Origin: Closterium sp. NIES-65 | Lineage: Eukaryota; Streptophyta; Zygnematophyceae; Desmidiales; Closteriaceae | Direction: 5' to 3' | DNA length: 64,000 nucleotides | Assembly (NCBI GenBank): GCA_948144175.1 | Contig: CANXME010000212.1 | Coordinates: 372,001-436,000, forward strand | The notes under the pieces: model-generated | What the model saw: the letters and a program-made list of their open reading frames with translations, nothing else | Database searches by the model: none | What the model was told of the DNA's origin: nothing | Translations under genes and position numbers: made by a program | Shown here: one piece after another, positions 9,101 to 18,700 of the stretch | Layout of the letters: each line of letters begins with the position of its first letter | How positions within the stretch are numbered: position 1 is the first letter of the stretch

Positions 9101-12086
9101 CCCGATCGAGCTTGTCGAGGTAGCTGTTAACTCTGGTCCTGTGCGAGGTACTGAGGGTGCTGAGCCTGGTGGTGCTGGGTCTGGGGGCACTGAGACTGGG
9201 GGTGCTGAGCCTGGGGGTGCGGAGACTGGGGGTGCTGAGCCTGGGGGTGCGGAGACTCGGGGTGCTGAGCCTGGGGGTGCTGAGACTTTGGGTGCTGAGC
9301 CTCGAGGTGTTGCAAGTGCGGGTGCTGAGCTTGGGGGTGCTGAGACTGGGGGTGCTAAGCCTGGTGGCGCTCCCTCTTCACTACAGCTACGCAAGTGGTA
9401 CTGTCAGCGCTACAGCCTCCGTCGTGGCGCTGCTGGAGCTGGGGAGTCTGCTGGAGTCGGGGCTGGTGGCCTCGCAGGTGCAGTGCCGCAGCCAGAGCCT
9501 CACTCCCCTCAGCGGCTACGTGAGTGGTACGCTCGGCGCTGGAGCTCCTAGCGTTGAGGTACCACCAGCTGGAGGCCCTGGTGCTGGAGGTGCTGCTGGT
9601 GCTACTGGAGGTCTTGGAGGTAGTGCTGGTACCGCTGGAGGTCCTGGAGCGGCTGGAGGTGCTGCTGGAGGTTCTGGAGCTGCTGGAGGTACTGGTGGTG
9701 CTGGTGGAGGCCCTGGAGCTGTTGGAGGTGCTGCTGATGCTGGTTCAGCTGGAGGTTCAGGTGCTGTCTCTGCTGCTTCTGGGGGCGCTTCACGGCCGCG
9801 GCCGTACTTCGTTCCGCTCCTTCAGCAGGTTCTTGTTCAGCAGCCTCCTAGTCCTCCTCCCTCCTTAGAGTGTCCTCCGCCTGTCCAAACGCAGTCCCAG
9901 CTCCCACCTGCCTCGCCACTGCCTGGTCCTTCTCCCTACACTGGTCCGACAGGCGGTCTTACAGAGCGTCGTGAGCCTCAGTCTCGTCCTGTGTCGCCTG
10001 TGTCGCGTCCTGTGTCACCTGCTCGTGCTACTCGCACTTGTCGCCGTGGTCAGCGTGAGCGTCCCCCACCTGCGCCTGGCACACACTATATGACTCTGCG
10101 TCCTTCCACTACTCCGCAGCGTGTCCCTCTGCAGTCTCCTCTTGAGTCCTCTCAACCTGTCCTTGCTGACCCTAAGTCTGACTCTCTTCGTGCTGCCAGT
10201 CCTACTATCACGCGTCTCCTGGCCACTGCTATCACGGACCCTTCCTTTGAGTCTGCTGCTGCATCTGCCCTAGTTGCTGAGCTTGTCGACTTTGCTGCTC
10301 ACTGTCGTCTAGACTACGCTGCCAGTCTTGTTGCTGAGTCTGAGTCTGTATGTCCTCCATCCGTCGTGGGTGAGTGTGCTCTAGGCACGGACGTCCTTGA
10401 GGACAGACAGGAGGAGCTTGAGTGTCTTGCACCCGCTGCGCCTCATCTCATGTCCATGCTGATTGCCCCTGAGGGAGACCCGGATGCTGGAGACATCCCG
10501 ACCCCGCGCTCTTACGCTGAGGCGAACGCGGGTGAGTACTCTTCTCAGTGGCAGCCAGCCATGGATGCAGAGATGGCATCCTAGAAGTCCACTGGCACTT
10601 ACGTTGACAAGGTTCCCCCACCTGGGGCGAACATCGTCAGTGGCATGTAGATTTTCAGGGTGAAGCGGCCGCCGGATTCTCCGCCTGTCTTCAAGGCTCG
10701 TTATGTTGCTCGAGGCTTCAGTCAGCGAGAGGGCGTAGACTTCTTTTAGACCTTCTCCCCCACCCTAGAGATGACCACTCTTCGGGTGCTACTGCACGTT
10801 GCTGCTCAGCGGGACTACGACCTTCACTCTCTTGACTTCAGCACAGCTTTCTTGCAGGGCAGCCTACACGAGGAGATCTGGCTGCGCCGCCCTCCTGGCT
10901 TCACTGGATCGTTTCCCCTTGGTACCCAGTGGAGCCTCCGGCGGCCAGTCTACGGTCTCTGCCAGGCGCCACATGAGTGGCACGACACACTGAGGACTAC
11001 TCTTGCGGCACTTGGGTTCGCGCCCTCTACTGCTAACCCATCGCTGTTTCTGCGCACTGACACTTCACTGCCGCCGTTCTACATCCTCGTGTACGTCGAC
11101 GACTTGGTCTTTGCCACTGCTGACACTGATGCTCTCGCCCACGTGAAGTTAGAGCTGCAAAGAGACACACGTGCACAGACCTGGGTGAACTGCGCAGCTA
11201 CCTTGGCTTGCAGATCACCCGGGACAGAGCACGCCACACCATCACACTGACTCAGTCACACATGGTGCAGCAGGTCCTTCAGCGCTTTGGCTTCACCTGG
11301 TCCTCGGCACAGGCCACTCTTCTGGCTACAGGTCAATCGCTCTCAGCTCTGCCTTCGGATGAGTCCGTAGAGCCGAGTGGTCCTTACCCAGAGCTAGTTG
11401 GCTGCCTCATGTACCTCATAACTTGCACTCCTCCTGACCTAGCATACCCTCTTGGCCTTCTGGCCCGCTACGTGGCACCTGGCAGGCACCGAAAGGTGCA
11501 CTGGGATGCTGCAAAGAGGGTATTGCGCTACTTGTGAGGTACATCGGGCATGGGGCTCGTGCTTGGAGGAGGGAGCTCAGTTGTTCTCACTGGGCACTCA
11601 GACGCTTCTTGGGTTGACGACCAGGCTACTCAGCGGTCGTCACGGGGTTACACCTTCAGCCTTGGCTCTGGTTCAGTTTCTTGGCGTTCTACTCGCTCGT
11701 CTTCTGTTCTCAGCTCCAGTTGTGAGGCTGAGATCTACGCCACAGCCATGGCTGCACAAGAGCTACGCTGGCTCACCTACCTGCTGATCGACTTGGGAGA
11801 GCGGCCTAGTTCTCCTCCAGTGCTGTACGTTGACAACAAGGCTGCCATTGCCTTGTGTGCGGAGCACAGTCTGGAGCACAGAACAAAGCACATCGCTCTC
11901 CATTACTTCCTGGTTTGAGAGCTAAAGCAGCGCGGTCAGCTTCGTCTGCGTTACCAGGCCACTCAGGCCAACACCGCTGATATATTCACCAAGGCACTCC
12001 AGTCTGGTGATCATCAGCGTTTCTGCACTTTGCTTGGGCTTGTGACCACCTTTCCTCACTTGCTGTGGGCTTTGTCTCTATTGTGA
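6144..12086 (+). pseudogene. gag-pol: Gag-Pol polyprotein remnant of copia K
   Basis: Starts [13 protein letters not shown], matching the Gag start of C and E. Stops or frame losses: 6324-6326 (TAG for Lys); the expanded C-run at 6610-6632; 7225-7227 (CAG to TAG); a deletion near 7477; 8808-8810; 10582-10584 and about 10648-10650 (TGG to TAG); about 10747 (CAG to TAG); a frame change near 11155; about 11535; and 11916-11918. Protease LDSGAS is kept. The catalytic integrase glutamate has become glutamine (NGVAQRH, about 8600). The linker after integrase carries the GAEPG 15-bp repeat (about 9150-9370) and a second Gly/Ala repeat tract. RT YVDD near 11093-11104 is intact. The terminal stop is 12084-12086. 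The copy is non-functional. Confidence 0.92.
6610..6632 (+). repeat. Expanded poly-C run in copia K gag
   Basis: 23 consecutive C where intact relatives have a 10-C run encoding Asn-Pro-Pro-Pro before MYI/MYL. The expansion moves the reading frame from phase 0 to phase 1. It could partly be an assembly or sequencing artefact. Confidence 0.8.
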
Positions 12087-12297
12087 TCTCTATATATACA
12101 TACCTGCTTGTTTGCTTTGCTAGGTTGAGATCACCTTGTTGTTTGTACTGCATATATGCCTCTGCATGTGAACTGGCCCTGAGGCCCTTTGCTTGTGCTC
12201 AGAGTGTGTGGTGACGTTGTCATCCACCCTGAGCTTGTTTACCTTTCTTGACTTGTCTAGTGACCCCTTGTTCTCTCCCACTTTCCCTATGGGGGTG
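12087..12297 (+). other. 3' UTR of copia K
   Basis: Shares 'gcatgtgaactggcc', 'catccaccctgagctt' and the terminal hairpin/PPT (CCCA...TATGGGGG, ending 12295) with the other copia copies, but is otherwise more divergent. Confidence 0.65.
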
Positions 12298-12426
12298 TGT
12301 CAAACACGATGTATGTGTTATTGCTGTGTAGGCTATAGTGGGTTAGCCTATAGGGGGTACACAACTTCTAGGGTTTCATATTTGTAATGCAATGTTGTCG
12401 AGTTCATTCCCTTCTTGATTCTGACA
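12298..12426 (+). repeat. 3' LTR of copia K (129 bp)
   Basis: Partner of 5414-5542, ending GATTCTGACA and followed by the duplicated TCCCG at 12427-12431. Confidence 0.92.
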
Positions 12427-12431
12427 TCCCG

Positions 12432-12465
12432 GTGTATGCACTTCGGGCATCTCAGTGCAGGGGGG
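12432..12465 (+). other. TRIM L interior, 3' half with polypurine run
   Basis: 34 bp between the K duplication and the 3' TRIM repeat, ending CAGTGCAGGGGGG. The G-run abuts the repeat and would act as polypurine tract. It contains a small inverted repeat TGCAC/GTGCA. No coding capacity. Confidence 0.7.
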
Positions 12466-12603
12466 TGTCAGAGGCCCACTGGTGATTCCCGATTGATCCT
12501 AGAGAAGGGATACATGCACGTTGGCCTGGGGGGTTATGGGCGCACTGACCCGCTACTTAACCAGCCCTTTTATCCCAATGGGCTAGTGGCTGGGATTCTG
12601 ATA
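12466..12603 (+). repeat. 3' terminal repeat of TRIM L (138 bp)
   Basis: Direct copy of 5241-5378, ending GATTCTGATA (final C changed to T). Followed by the duplication GAGAA at 12604-12608. Confidence 0.85.
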
Positions 12604-12608
12604 GAGAA

Positions 12609-14868
12609 AACTTGGACGCAGTTTCGGGCAGACCTCATCGAACGATTCGAGCCGAAATATTCGGTATACATGGCGCGGCAGCAGATTCAGCGACACAAGC
12701 AACTCGCGAGTGTAGCACTGTACACGCAGCAGATGGAGCAACTTTTCAATCGGATCACCGACCTGACTGAAGACGAGAAAATCCAAGTGTATACCGGGGG
12801 ATAAAAAATGGAGATTCGCCGACATGGTACCGCGAACTACAGTAGGTACCGCGACATGGTACGTGCAGCCGAACGATACGACACATTGACGCGTGGTCAA
12901 CCCGTAACATGTCGCTACGGGCCGAACCGTACATTTGGCACGGAGCGATCGGCACCCCCAGCGTTCACCGAACCGATGGATATCAACAGATTTGACGTGA
13001 AGCTGCAGCCGACAAAATGCGAATTATGAGGTGCAACCGGACATCAAATCCTGTCGTGCTACAAAATGAAGAAAAATAGTATGGCTGGGCGGCAACAGTA
13101 CATCACCCCCGAAGTAAAAAAAGGGGAATCGCCAGTAGCCGCGGATCAATCTGGCGATCACATAAATATCCGAAATGAAAAAAGGGGCGACGACGTGGCG
13201 ACTTCGGCGCGGGCGAAAGAAAGGAGAAAATGATGGTGCGAATATAAAACGTCGCGACCGGCCGGCAACAGGGGAAATTGCCAAGGCAAATGGAGGCTCC
13301 GTGAAAAACCACTGCACCAACCGGGAAACTCCAGCCGAACACCCACGGAAGTAAGAATTTTTTAATGTTACACTACAAAGATACTTTAACCTATAATATT
13401 ACTTCTCGTGATTTTCAAGCCTTTGAAAAATTCAGGGGAGGGTTAGAGGCCAAGAAAAAGCCTTTAGATATTATTCTGGTACCTGAGAAGTTGGGCAAAG
13501 CATTACAGAGCATAGAAAAGGGTCGTGCGTTCCGTGAAGTTAATATTCTCTCCCCTCAGCACAGTGTTAAGGCTCCCTACACAGCTGCAAAGGCTTAGAG
13601 GAAAGTTCTAGGCTCAGGAGAAGTTGTTCAAGCCTCGGAAAAATCCTCCTACCCCCCAGGTGAAGTTGGAAGTGAAAAGTGATGAGTCAGGTATATGAAA
13701 TAGGGATGGTGCTCTCTTTGATGTACCCTATGTGATCCTATTAATGAGACCCTCTTCAGCTACTCAGCGCAACAAAAACCACTACTCCTCAAGGTGTTAT
13801 GCAAAGAACGACGCCTCCAGGCATTAGTGGACAGCGGTGCATCTCACTCAGTGTGTGACCGCGGGACGTTGGAGAAAATTGGAGAACCTTTATGGTGGAC
13901 GGCACATAACTTCCCATCCACAGCGAAGCATCACTGCAGCTGCACATAGGGGCGTTGAGGTGGAAGCCAACGTTGTCGATCACGAACATCAAGGGTTCAG
14001 ATTTCATCTTGGGGTGAGATTTCTTGAAGCGGTTCAACCCCGAGATTGACTGGGTCAACCGAAAGGTGTGCATCTACAACAACGGGAAACAAGTGGAGCT
14101 ACGAAGCTGGACGGATACAGGAGACGTTCCTGAAACAACACTGGCGCACTTTGAACAGACGGTGAACGAGAGTAACTCGGGTTACTTAACACTGGTGATG
14201 ACAGCAGAAGAGGAGGAGAAGCCAAGCTTGGAGCTACCTGCAGCAGTAAAGGGAGTCTTGCAGCAGTCCGAAGACATCATGCCAGACGACCTACCTGCAG
14301 GAGTACCTCTAGCACGCACCCATGAGCACGAGATCGTAGAGGGACCAGGTGCGAAACCTGTCTCACGTGCACCATACCGCCTTAGTCGGACTGAACTAAC
14401 GTACATGAAGAATCATGTAGAGTATCTACTGGACAAACAACTGATCCGCCCATCCACCTCTCCTTATGGTGCATCAGTTCTCTTTACTCCAAAACCAGAC
14501 GACATTTTACGGATGTGCATCGACTACCGCGCACTGAACAAACACACAGTAAAGAACAATCATCCCATACAGCGCATAGATGACATACTAGACCAACTGC
14601 GCGGTGCAACAGTCTTTCGAAGCTGGACCTACGGTCGGTTTACTGGCAGATCAAGTTGGCAGACAACTCGGTCCACAAGACGGCGTTCCATACCAGATAC
14701 GGCTACTACGAATACTTGGTGATGCCGTTCGGACTCTACAATGCACCAGCGACGTTCTAGGCGGAGATGAATCACATCTTACGACCCCTATTGGACAAGT
14801 GCATGGTGGTGTTCTTGGACGACATTCTCATCTACTCCAAGAACAGAAAGGAGAACGTGTACCTACCG
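12609..14868 (+). pseudogene. gag-pol: Gypsy G2 Gag C-terminus, protease and truncated RT
   Basis: Gag resumes with WTQFRADLIERFEP, then YTQQMEQLFNRITDL and a damaged CCHC knuckle (C-E-L-stop-GATGH-QILSC near 13015). A spacer (13365-13600) matches G1. The protease motif ALVDSGASHSVCD occurs near 13825-13860 but a deletion follows at about 13890. RT begins about 14220 ([13 protein letters not shown], then FTPKPDD...[10 protein letters not shown]). A one-base loss near 14617 shifts frame, a CAG-to-TAG stop lies near 14757, and FLDD is intact near 14812-14823. Coding ends at the G1 boundary after DDILIYSKN. RNase H, integrase and chromodomain are absent from this piece. Known: the Gag-PR-RT order is typical of Ty3/gypsy. 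Confidence 0.87.
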
Positions 14869-15390
14869 TGCTGCTGCTCTCCGCCTCCGCTAACCCCCCC
14901 CTGCCATGTTTCCCTTTTCCTTTTCCCCCTTCCCCCGCTTGCCTCTGCTCTCTTCGCCCCACCCTTGGCCCGAGAGTGCTTCGCCTCAAGCCTCGACAAG
15001 TCCAAGCTCTCAGGCCGAATGCTCGTGTGCAACCTCAAGATAAGGGACGTGCGAGAGGTAATGAGAGACACCACCACGGCTGCTCTCGACGCCGCTGCCG
15101 TGCTGCTGCTCTCTGCCTCCACTTCCTCCCTGGCGCCGTCCCGGGTACCCTATACAGACGTTCCCGCTATATACTTCTCTCGATGTAATTGAATTGAATT
15201 GAATGATCACCTGGGTACAATACGAGGCTATATATAGGCTCGACAAAAGGCCCCGTAACCAGGTGTTACGCGAAGTTTCCGCGGGTCGCGAAGCGTCCCG
15301 AACAGATCCCTCCCGAATTCGGTAGAAGGCAATTCGGTGGCAACCGAAAAGCCAGAATTCGGTGCACGCAACCTAGCTTGGTGCTATAAC
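14869..15390 (-). repeat. 3' LTR of gypsy G1, distal part
   Basis: Continues from 30003-30143 once copia B and one ATAAC copy are removed, giving an LTR of about 0.65 kb. It holds a TATA box (15229-15236), an ATTCAA triplicate (about 15187-15206) and repeated GAATTCGG motifs (15314-15360). The boundary is uncertain. The G2 reading frame is lost at 14857-14868, which suggests an end at TG 14869 with candidate duplication TACCG. A TG at 15184 is an alternative but would leave almost no R/U5 after the TATA box. A near-direct repeat (GTGCTGCTGCTCTC) occurs at 14868-14881 and about 15100-15113. Confidence 0.6.
15229..15236 (-). promoter_or_regulatory. TATA box in gypsy G1 LTR
   Basis: TATATATA within GAGCCTATATATAGCC, in the expected position for the U3 promoter of the LTR. 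Transcription would start 25-35 bp downstream on the minus strand, near 15200. Confidence 0.5.
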
Positions 15391-15519
15391 TGTGAAATTG
15401 AAGGAGAATGATTGAACTATGAAACAGTTGGGTACAAGTACTAACCCCAATTGAGTTGTACCCCTTATGGGCTACCCCACTACAGCCTACACAAAAGTAT
15501 AAGCTATAATGTTCTAACA
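15391..15519 (-). repeat. 3' LTR of copia B (129 bp)
   Basis: On the minus strand TGTTAGAACATTATAGC...AATTTCACA, with core TGTAGGCTGTAGTGGGGTAG. Confidence 0.93.
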
Positions 15520-15729
15520 CACGGCCATAGGCAAAGTGGGGGAAAACAAGGGGTCACAAGACCAGTCAAGCAAAGCAAAGCAAAGCAAGCTCAGGGTGGA
15601 TCACAAAGTCACCACACATTCCGAGCACAAGTTCAAGGCCAAAAGGCCAGTTCACATGCAGGAGTACATATATATAAAAGGCTAGATAAGAAAGAGCAGG
15701 TGTATATATATGTAACAGTAGAAGCAAGG
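15520..15729 (-). other. 3' UTR of copia B
   Basis: Collinear with the 3' UTR of A and C, including TATATATA runs near 15667-15675 and 15701-15709, and the terminal PPT hairpin, damaged here ('cacggccatagg' for 'cacccccatagg'). Confidence 0.65.
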
Positions 15730-18700
15730 TCAAGAGGTGAGCAAGTGAGGCAAGGCAGGCATAAGACCCAGCTAAGTACAGAAGCGCTGATGATCACAAG
15801 GCGCGAGCGCCTTGGTGAAGATATCAGCAGTGTTGGCCTCAGAGGTCACGTACGCAAGACGCAGCTGACCACGCTGCTGTAGCTCACGAGCAAGGAAGTA
15901 GCAAAGAGCAATGTGCTTCGTTCTGTGCTCCAGTCTCTGCTCCCGACACAAGGCCAGCATGGCCTTGTTGTCTACGTACAGCACTGGAGGAGAACGAGGC
16001 GGCTCTCGGAGGTCAGTCAGCAGGTAGGTGAGCTAGCGAAGCTCCTGTGCAGCCATGGCTCCTGCGTAGATCTCAGCCTCACAACAGGAGCTGAGAACAG
16101 AAGACGAGCAAGTAGCCCGCCACGAGACAGAGCCGGAACCAAGGCTGAAGGTGTAACCCTGTGACGACCGCTGCGTAGCCTGGTCGTCAGCCCAAGAAGC
16201 GTCTGCGTGCCCGGTCAGGACCACTGGACTTTGCCCTCCAAGCACAAGCCCCATGCCCAACGCACTGCACAAGTAGCGCAACACCCTCTTCGGTGCAGCC
16301 ATGTGCTTCGGTCTGTGTCTCCCAGGAGCAACATAGCGTGCGAGAATGCTAAGAGGGTATGCAAGGTCAGGTCGTGTGCAGGTCATCAGGTACATGAGGC
16401 AGCCAACAAGCTTTGGGTACGGGCCACTCGACTCTACGGACTCATCCGAAGGCAGAGCTACGAGCGAGTGGCGAGTAGGCTGAGGAGTGGCCTGAGGCGA
16501 GGAGTGCGTGAAGCCGAAGCGCTGAAGGACCTGCTGCACCATGTGTGACTGAGTCAGGGTAATGGTGCGACGTGCTCTATCCCAGGTGATTTGCAAGCCA
16601 AGGTAGCTACGCAGTTCACCCAGGTGTGTGCACGTGTGTCTCTTCTGCAGCTCGGACTTCACGTGGGCGAGTCTAGCAGTGTCAGCTATGGCAAAGACCA
16701 AGTCGTCGACGTACACGAGGATGTAGAACGGCGGCAAAGAAGTGTCGGTGCGCTGAAACAGCGACGGGTCGCAAGTAGAAGGAGCAAACCCAAGAGCCGC
16801 AAGTGTAGTCCTCAGTGTGTCGTGCCACTCACGCGATGCCTGGCGGAGACCGTAGACTGGCCGCCGGAGGCTCCACTAGGTGCCAGGAGGAAAAGACCCA
16901 GTGAAGCCAGGTGGGCGACGCAGCCAGATCTCCTCGTGCAGGCTGCCCTGCAAGAAAGCAGTGCTGAAGTCAAGAGAGTGCAGCTCGTAGTCGCGGTGAG
17001 CAGCTATGTGCAGCAGTACCTGAAGAGTGGTCATCTTCGGGGTGGGAGAGAAGGTGTGAAAGTAGTCAACTCCCTGCCGCTGACTGAAGCCACGAGCCAC
17101 GTAACGCGCCTTGAAGACAGGCGGAGAACCCGGCGGCCGCTTCACCCTAAAAATCCACATGCCACTGACGATATTCGCCCCAGGCGGGGGAACCTCGTCA
17201 ACGTAGGTGCCTGTGGACTTCCAGGAAGACATCTCTGTGTCCATAGCTGCCTGCCACTGAGAGGAGTAGGGACCCTCTATCGCCTCCGCGTAAGAGCGCG
17301 GAGTCGGGATGTCAAGTGCATCCGGGTCTCCCTCAGGGGTAAGCAGTACGGACACGAGATGAGGTCAAGCAAAAGCCAAACACTAGAACTCCTCCTGCCT
17401 GTCCTCAAGAACGTCCGTGCCAAGGGCACACTCACCCCCGACGGACGGAGGATAGACAGACTCAGACTCAGTGAAAAGACTAGCAGCGTAGTCTAGACGA
17501 CGGCGAGCAGAAAAGTCGATGAGCTCAGCAACTAGGGCAGACGCAGCAGTGGACTCAAAGGAAGGGTCAATGACGACAGTAGCAATGAGACGCGTGACAG
17601 TAGGACTGGCAGCACGAAGAGAGTCCGACTCCGGGTCGGCAAGAGCAGGAAGAGAGGACTCAGGAGGAGAAGGCAAAGGGGTATGCAGAGGATCAGTGGA
17701 CGGACGCAGAGACATCCGGGGCGTGCCAGGGATAGGAGGAGGACGCTGACGCGAACCACGACCACTACTGCGAGCAGGACGGACAGGTGACGTTGGGCGA
17801 GACGCAGGCTCAGGACGCTCGGCAAGACCTCCCGTAGGACTAGTTTAGGGAGAAGGAGCAAGAAGTGGGCAGGCCGGCTGTAACTGTAACTGTGACGGGA
17901 CAGGCTGTGGAGACTCTAAGGGAGGAGGAGCACCAGTAGAAGGCGGGAGACCAAGAACCTGCTGAAGGAGCGGAACGAAGTACGGCCGAGGCCGCGCGGC
18001 GACTCCAGACACAGCAGAGACAGCACCAATACCCCCAGCGGCAGCACCAGCGCCAGCAGCACCTCCAGCTCAAGTACCTCCAGCAGCACCAGTAGCACCC
18101 CCAGCAGGACCGCCTCCAGGAACGACAGTAGTAGCCTCAGCGCCAACACCCTCAGCAGCTCCAGCTCCAGTCGTATCCGCAGGCCAGCAGCTCCAGTACT
18201 CCCAGTATGAGCACCTCTAGGACCCGCGGCACAAGCACCCTCAGCAGCCGAAGAACCTCCGTCTCCAGCTGCACGCCTCAAGCGCTGGGCAAACCATTCA
18301 CGCAGCTCTAGTGGAGAGAGTGGCTCCCGCCGAGACGAAGCTCCCGGAGAACCTCCAGGCCCAGCACCGCCAGACGCCACACGAGCAGGCCCACCTCCCT
18401 CAGGCTCCGCACCCCCAGGCTCAGTACCTCAAGGCGTAGCACCCCATGGCTCAGCACCCCCAGGCGTAGCATCCCCAGGCTCAGTACCCCCAGGCTCAGC
18501 ACCCCCACTGGTAGCACCCCCAGGCTCAGCACCCCCAGGCTCAGCACCCCCAGTAGTAGCACCCTCAGGCCCAGCACCCCAAGGCCTAGCACCCACACGC
18601 TCAGCACCCCCAGAGTCAGCACCCCCAGGCTCAGCACCCTCAGCAACACCAGAGTCACCAGTAACCTCGACACGCTCGACTGCGTCTACCTGGGACACAC

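Larger units (their letters stand above)
5414..12426 (+). mobile_element. Copia LTR retrotransposon K (complete ends, decayed)
   Basis: LTRs at 5414-5542 and 12298-12426, flanked by TCCCG on both sides (5409-5413, 12427-12431). The LTRs differ at about 11 of 129 positions by eye, so it is older than B, C, E or J. Its Gag-Pol is related to the main copia group but is the most divergent member. It sits inside TRIM L in the same orientation. Confidence 0.95.
5241..12603 (+). mobile_element. TRIM-like miniature LTR element L, split by copia K
   Basis: Two 138-bp direct repeats (5241-5378, 12466-12603), each TG...CA-like, flanked by the duplication GAGAA (5236-5240, 12604-12608). Removing copia K and one TCCCG duplication leaves only about 65-70 bp of interior: a perfect plant-type primer-binding site, a short segment, and a G-run before the 3' repeat. 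The whole element would be about 345 bp with no coding capacity. That size and layout match terminal-repeat retrotransposons in miniature (TRIMs), which need proteins from other elements. The repeats differ at roughly 15 of 138 positions by eye, so the insertion is old. Confidence 0.85.
4732..14868 (+). mobile_element. Ty3/gypsy element G2 (interrupted remnant)
   Basis: Oldest layer of the window. Two pieces remain: leader plus Gag N-terminus (4732-5240), and the rest of Gag, protease and the first half of RT (12604-14868). They are separated by TRIM element L with copia K inside; rejoining across the GAGAA duplication makes Gag collinear with that of G1. The 5' end is hidden by copia A. RT stops at about 14857-14868, where the G1 LTR begins. 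The remaining RT, RNase H, integrase and 3' LTR are not in the window. Confidence 0.85.

Noticed and set aside
14604-15192. Apparent fusion proteins joining gypsy RT to a Ser/Leu-rich tail
   Set aside because: The frames simply run across the insertion junction into the G1 LTR.
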